A program made the position numbers and the translations under genes. Below, in pieces: positions 61,852 through 64,000 of a DNA stretch of 64,000 nucleotides. The stretch comes from CAVTWS01 sp963732655 (GTDB taxonomy: Bacteria > Actinomycetota > Acidimicrobiia > Acidimicrobiales > SHLQ01). The notes below the pieces were generated by a model that worked only from the letters and a program-made list of their open reading frames with translations, searched no databases and was not told the DNA's origin. The stretch is from positions 913,702-977,701 of the forward strand of contig CAVTAI010000001.1 of assembly GCA_963732655.1 (NCBI GenBank), given 5' to 3'. Position 1 is the first letter of the stretch; each line of letters opens with the position of its first letter.

Positions 61852-62193
61852 TCAGGGCAGGTCGATGATGACCGCGATCGTCTCTCGGATCTGCGACAAC
61901 GCCAGGGGACCCACATTGCCGAGCGTGCGAACCACCCGTGTCGGAGAGACAGCACGGACATGTTGGCACTGCGCAGCTGACAACTGCTCGAGCCCGTTGG
62001 ATGGGTCAGGCTCGATGACGACTTCGGTGTGGAAGCCCCGGAGCGTGCTCGTAAGGGGCACGACCTGGATCACGGTCGGTGCGGCGACGAGAATGCGTTG
62101 GGCGGTGACGACGACGGCCGGATGGAGGTAGCCCGCTTCGCGCCCTTCGGGTCGTCCGAGCTCGAGGTGGACGACGTCACCCGAATTCTGCAT
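61852..62193 (-). CDS. MazF/PemK-type toxin
   Basis: 113 residues from the ATG at 62191-62193. SH3-like barrel of the MazF family: GDVVHLELGRPEGREAGYLH, PAVVVTAQRILVAAPTVIQV, VPLTSTLRGFHTEVVIEP and LSQIRETIAVIIDLP. It overlaps the antitoxin gene by 17 bases. Predicted sequence-specific mRNA interferase. The R-x-G...HPAVVV and TS motifs are intact, so probably active. The 61660-61851 gap holds nothing I can name. Confidence 0.85.
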   Translation of the reverse strand: MQNSGDVVHLELGRPEGREAGYLHPAVVVTAQRILVAAPTVIQVVPLTSTLRGFHTEVVIEPDPSNGLEQLSAAQCQHVRAVSPTRVVRTLGNVGPLALSQIRETIAVIIDLP

Positions 62194-62371
62194 CGAGCCA
62201 TGCGGTCTCGTCGCTGCGGAGCTCGCTCTGCAGTTGGTGGCCGATGTGGTCCTGTCGCAGCGCGCGGACGGCGAGAGCGACCGTGTTGCCGACGGTGGTG
62301 TCGAACTCGGCCGCGAGGCGCTTGAGTTCTTCGTGGGTGCCGACATCGATCCGGACGCTCGTGCTCTGCAT
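62177..62371 (-). CDS. antitoxin partner of the MazF-like toxin
   Basis: 64 residues. The N-terminal strand-helix (MQSTSVRIDVGTHEELKRLA, then TVGNTVALAVRALRQDH) looks like a ribbon-helix-helix DNA-binding module. The tail LRSDETAWLDAEFG would contact the toxin. I start at the ATG 62369-62371. An 8-bp microsatellite lies 63 bases upstream. Confidence 0.78.
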   Translation of the reverse strand: MQSTSVRIDVGTHEELKRLAAEFDTTVGNTVALAVRALRQDHIGHQLQSELRSDETAWLDAEFG

Positions 62372-62434
62372 GCAAATCAGCATACACCAGCGGGGTGAGG
62401 TCCACCGGTCATTTCCGGGTGCTCGGCTTGAGCC

Positions 62435-62482
62435 GAGGCATAGAGGCATAGAGGCATAGAGGCATAGAGGCATAGAGGCATA
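62435..62482. repeat. six perfect copies of the 8-bp unit GAGGCATA
   Basis: An uninterrupted 48-base microsatellite upstream of the antitoxin/toxin operon. The unit is AT-richer than its surroundings. Length change by slippage would alter the spacing of any promoter overlapping it. Confidence 0.9.
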
Positions 62483-62828
62483 CTGTCGACGAGCTGATAG
62501 CCGCGGAAAGTGTCGGCTCATCGAGCTGGGCCCGGGTACCGCCACCTGGGCTCAGCTCACGTTTTCGGACTACCGCGACGCGCCGCCGCCAGGACCCGTT
62601 GGGCGGGAGAGCAATGACAGTCGACCAATGCGATGGCTGGCGCCGGTGCGTGTTGCTGCCGCCATGCCGCCCTCATCCGGCCAGACCTCTGCCGTGTCAA
62701 GCCCCCCGACCCGGACGACGGCGAACCGGTCACGGAGGCGAGTGGATGCGCCATCCGCAAGCCACGCACGAGGACTGCGGGCGCCCGGCGCATTCGACGG
62801 CTCGTTCTGCGCTGCCACAGAAGTGGCA
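62483..62828. other. 346-base stretch without a supported gene
   Basis: Open frames exist on both strands, but none shows a family motif, a good ribosome site or protein-like composition. It lies between the microsatellite and the IS630 element and is probably flanking or decayed sequence. Confidence 0.5.
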
Positions 62829-62831
62829 CTA

Positions 62832-63997
62832 GTGCCGGCGCGCAGAAGTAGGTCGCGTGTGGTTCAGGCGACGAGGGGGTCGGCGGCGTAGGTCCATCTG
62901 AAGGGTTTTGCCTGTTGGTCGTACTCGGCGATGTAGGTGAGCATCTTGGTGATGAGGTCATCGCGTGAGGTGAAGTTGCCGTTGGTGATGACCTTGCGTT
63001 GCAGGATCGAGAAGAACAGTTCGACCTGGTTGACCCAGCTGGCGTGGGGCGGTGTGAAGTGCACGGTCCAGCGCGGATGCGCGGCGAACCAGGCCTTCGT
63101 GTGCTTGGAGCGGTGACTCGATCCGTTGTCGAGCACGACGTGGATCTCTAGCGCCGGGTCGATCGTCCGGTCGATCTCGTCGAGGAAACCACAGAAGTTC
63201 AGGGAATCGTTCTTGCCTGAGATCGGCTCTGCGAGGACCTCGCCGGTGTGCACGTTCAGCGCCGCGAACAGCGACGCGGTGCCGTGACGGATGTACTCCC
63301 ACTCGCGGCGGGACCGGCGCCCGGGCCGCGCCGGCTGGGTGCTGTGCCTGCGTTCTTTGGCCTGCACCGAGGTCTTCTCGTCGACCGACACCACGATCGC
63401 GTTGTCGGGGCAGTTCAAGTACAGGCCGCAGACGTCGCGTACCCGATCCCAGAAGTCGGGGTCATCGCGACGGTTGAGCCAGCCACGCACCCTCGTGACA
63501 TCGATGTGCATGGCCTTGAGGATCCGGCCGACCTGCGACGCGGAGATTTCGATCCCTTCGGCGAACAACGCGTCGGCCAGTTCGAGGTGAGTCCACATGG
63601 GCACAGGATCGTCCTCGTCCTTCTCCGATGTCGCGATCGCGGCGAGCTTCATGCGGTCGTCATGGCCGATCCGTCGGGGCCGTCCCGGGCGGGGCCGTTC
63701 CTCCAACCCATCCAGGCCTTCGGCCAGGAACCGCTTGCGCCACTCGCCGACCTTGTGCTGATCCATCCCGACCTCGACACCGATCTTGGCCAGGGACACA
63801 CCCGCCTCGCACAACAAGATCGCCCGCGCCCGACGCACCTCGCGAGCCGACGACGTGTGGGCCCGCACCCGACGCTCGAGCTCGTCCCGATCCTCGTCAG
63901 CCAACACCAGCCGCTCGACCGTGAACCCCATGCAAGTCTCCTCCGACGCTGAGGACACCCATCACAGCATACGCGACCTATTTATGCGGTGATGCAC
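62832..63997 (-). mobile_element. IS630-family insertion sequence, probably complete
   Basis: The ends form imperfect terminal inverted repeats. The left end reads GTGCCGGCGCGCAG... and, read inward from the right, GTGCATCACCGCATA...; both share TAGGTCGCGT about 20 bases in. Each end is flanked by TA (62830-62831 and 63998-63999), the IS630/Tc1 target duplication. The right flank is the last bases of the window. Confidence 0.8.
62864..63931 (-). CDS. IS630-family transposase
   Basis: 355 residues. The N-terminal helix-turn-helix region (SSAREVRRARAILLCEAGVS, then LAKIGVEVGMDQHKVGEWRK) is followed by a DDE catalytic core: VSVDEKTSVQAKERRHSTQP (first Asp), IHVVLDNGSSHRSKHT (second Asp) and HASWVNQVELFFSILQRKV (catalytic Glu). 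All acidic residues are present and the frame is intact, so it may be active. One frame only, without programmed frameshift. Confidence 0.95.
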   Translation of the reverse strand: MGFTVERLVLADEDRDELERRVRAHTSSAREVRRARAILLCEAGVSLAKIGVEVGMDQHKVGEWRKRFLAEGLDGLEERPRPGRPRRIGHDDRMKLAAIATSEKDEDDPVPMWTHLELADALFAEGIEISASQVGRILKAMHIDVTRVRGWLNRRDDPDFWDRVRDVCGLYLNCPDNAIVVSVDEKTSVQAKERRHSTQPARPGRRSRREWEYIRHGTASLFAALNVHTGEVLAEPISGKNDSLNFCGFLDEIDRTIDPALEIHVVLDNGSSHRSKHTKAWFAAHPRWTVHFTPPHASWVNQVELFFSILQRKVITNGNFTSRDDLITKMLTYIAEYDQQAKPFRWTYAADPLVA

Positions 63998-64000
63998 TAG

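Noticed and set aside
62557..62961. 134-codon minus frame beside the IS
   Set aside because: Low-complexity Arg/Ser/Pro composition, crosses the IS end, no motif.
1..64000. CRISPR arrays, tRNA or rRNA genes
   Set aside because: I looked for regularly spaced repeats and tRNA-like T-arm sequences in the gaps and saw none; only the 24-bp and 8-bp tandem repeats occur.

Overview
The window is uniformly GC-rich, with short intergenic gaps, frequent ATGA/GTGA gene overlaps and many GTG starts. Gene content points to an actinomycetote, probably of the Acidimicrobiia or a related environmental lineage (inference only; no rRNA or marker gene is present). It includes a form I CO dehydrogenase operon, a DUF222/HNH gene, a LivH-LivM-LivG fusion, DUF4389 and DUF2786 proteins, many acyl-CoA enzymes and several toxin-antitoxin pairs. 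No tRNA, rRNA or CRISPR array was seen.

Layout. 1-1.5 kb: end of a small plus-strand operon and a DUF4160/DUF2442 pair. 1.5-8.6 kb: one long minus-strand operon. It runs from a small leader gene through coxM, coxS and coxL (form I signature AYRCSFR), an XdhC/CoxI-type maturation protein with a C-terminal YHS domain, and a frameshifted coxG, and then five small single-pass membrane proteins. 8.6-20 kb: accessory genes, including a decayed molybdopterin-oxidoreductase C-terminus with a second partial copy near 13.5 kb, three VapBC-type pairs (two with palindromic operator candidates), a DUF222/HNH gene behind a perfect inverted repeat, an alcohol dehydrogenase and a DUF2786 protein. 19.5-25.2 kb: a compact module of a divergent VWA protein, a sigma/HTH-like protein, a leucine-rich-repeat-variant protein, a MoxR-type AAA+ ATPase and a HExxH metallopeptidase-VWA protein. 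25.3-30.8 kb: a DUF4389 membrane protein and then degenerate genes (FtsX-like permease, NB-ARC regulator, acyl-CoA ligase).

30.8-31.8 kb: a thioredoxin-fold (ResA/TlpA-like) gene with an in-frame UGA in the redox motif WASW-UGA-GC. It is followed at the right distance by a bacterial SECIS-like hairpin, so I read it as a selenoprotein. 31.9-61.7 kb: a large acyl-CoA catabolic region holding thiolases, CoA-transferases, enoyl-CoA hydratases, acyl-CoA dehydrogenases, MaoC hydratases, SDRs, an acyl-CoA ligase, an amidohydrolase, hotdog thioesterases, a branched-chain-type ABC importer, a tannase-like hydrolase and a TetR regulator. A palindromic site, TTGAC-N6-GTCAA, occurs six times in promoter gaps between 32.3 and 50.1 kb and marks a probable local regulon. 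The substrate cannot be named; the DUF35/SCP2-thiolase pair and the paired MaoC proteins recall steroid or branched side-chain degradation. 61.8-64.0 kb: a MazEF-like pair beside an 8-bp microsatellite, and an IS630-family element that reaches the window edge.

An odd global feature is that many otherwise well-conserved genes carry single-base frameshifts, mostly net +1. Either the assembly has indel errors or several genes are recently decayed. I kept such genes as single features and say where the frame breaks.
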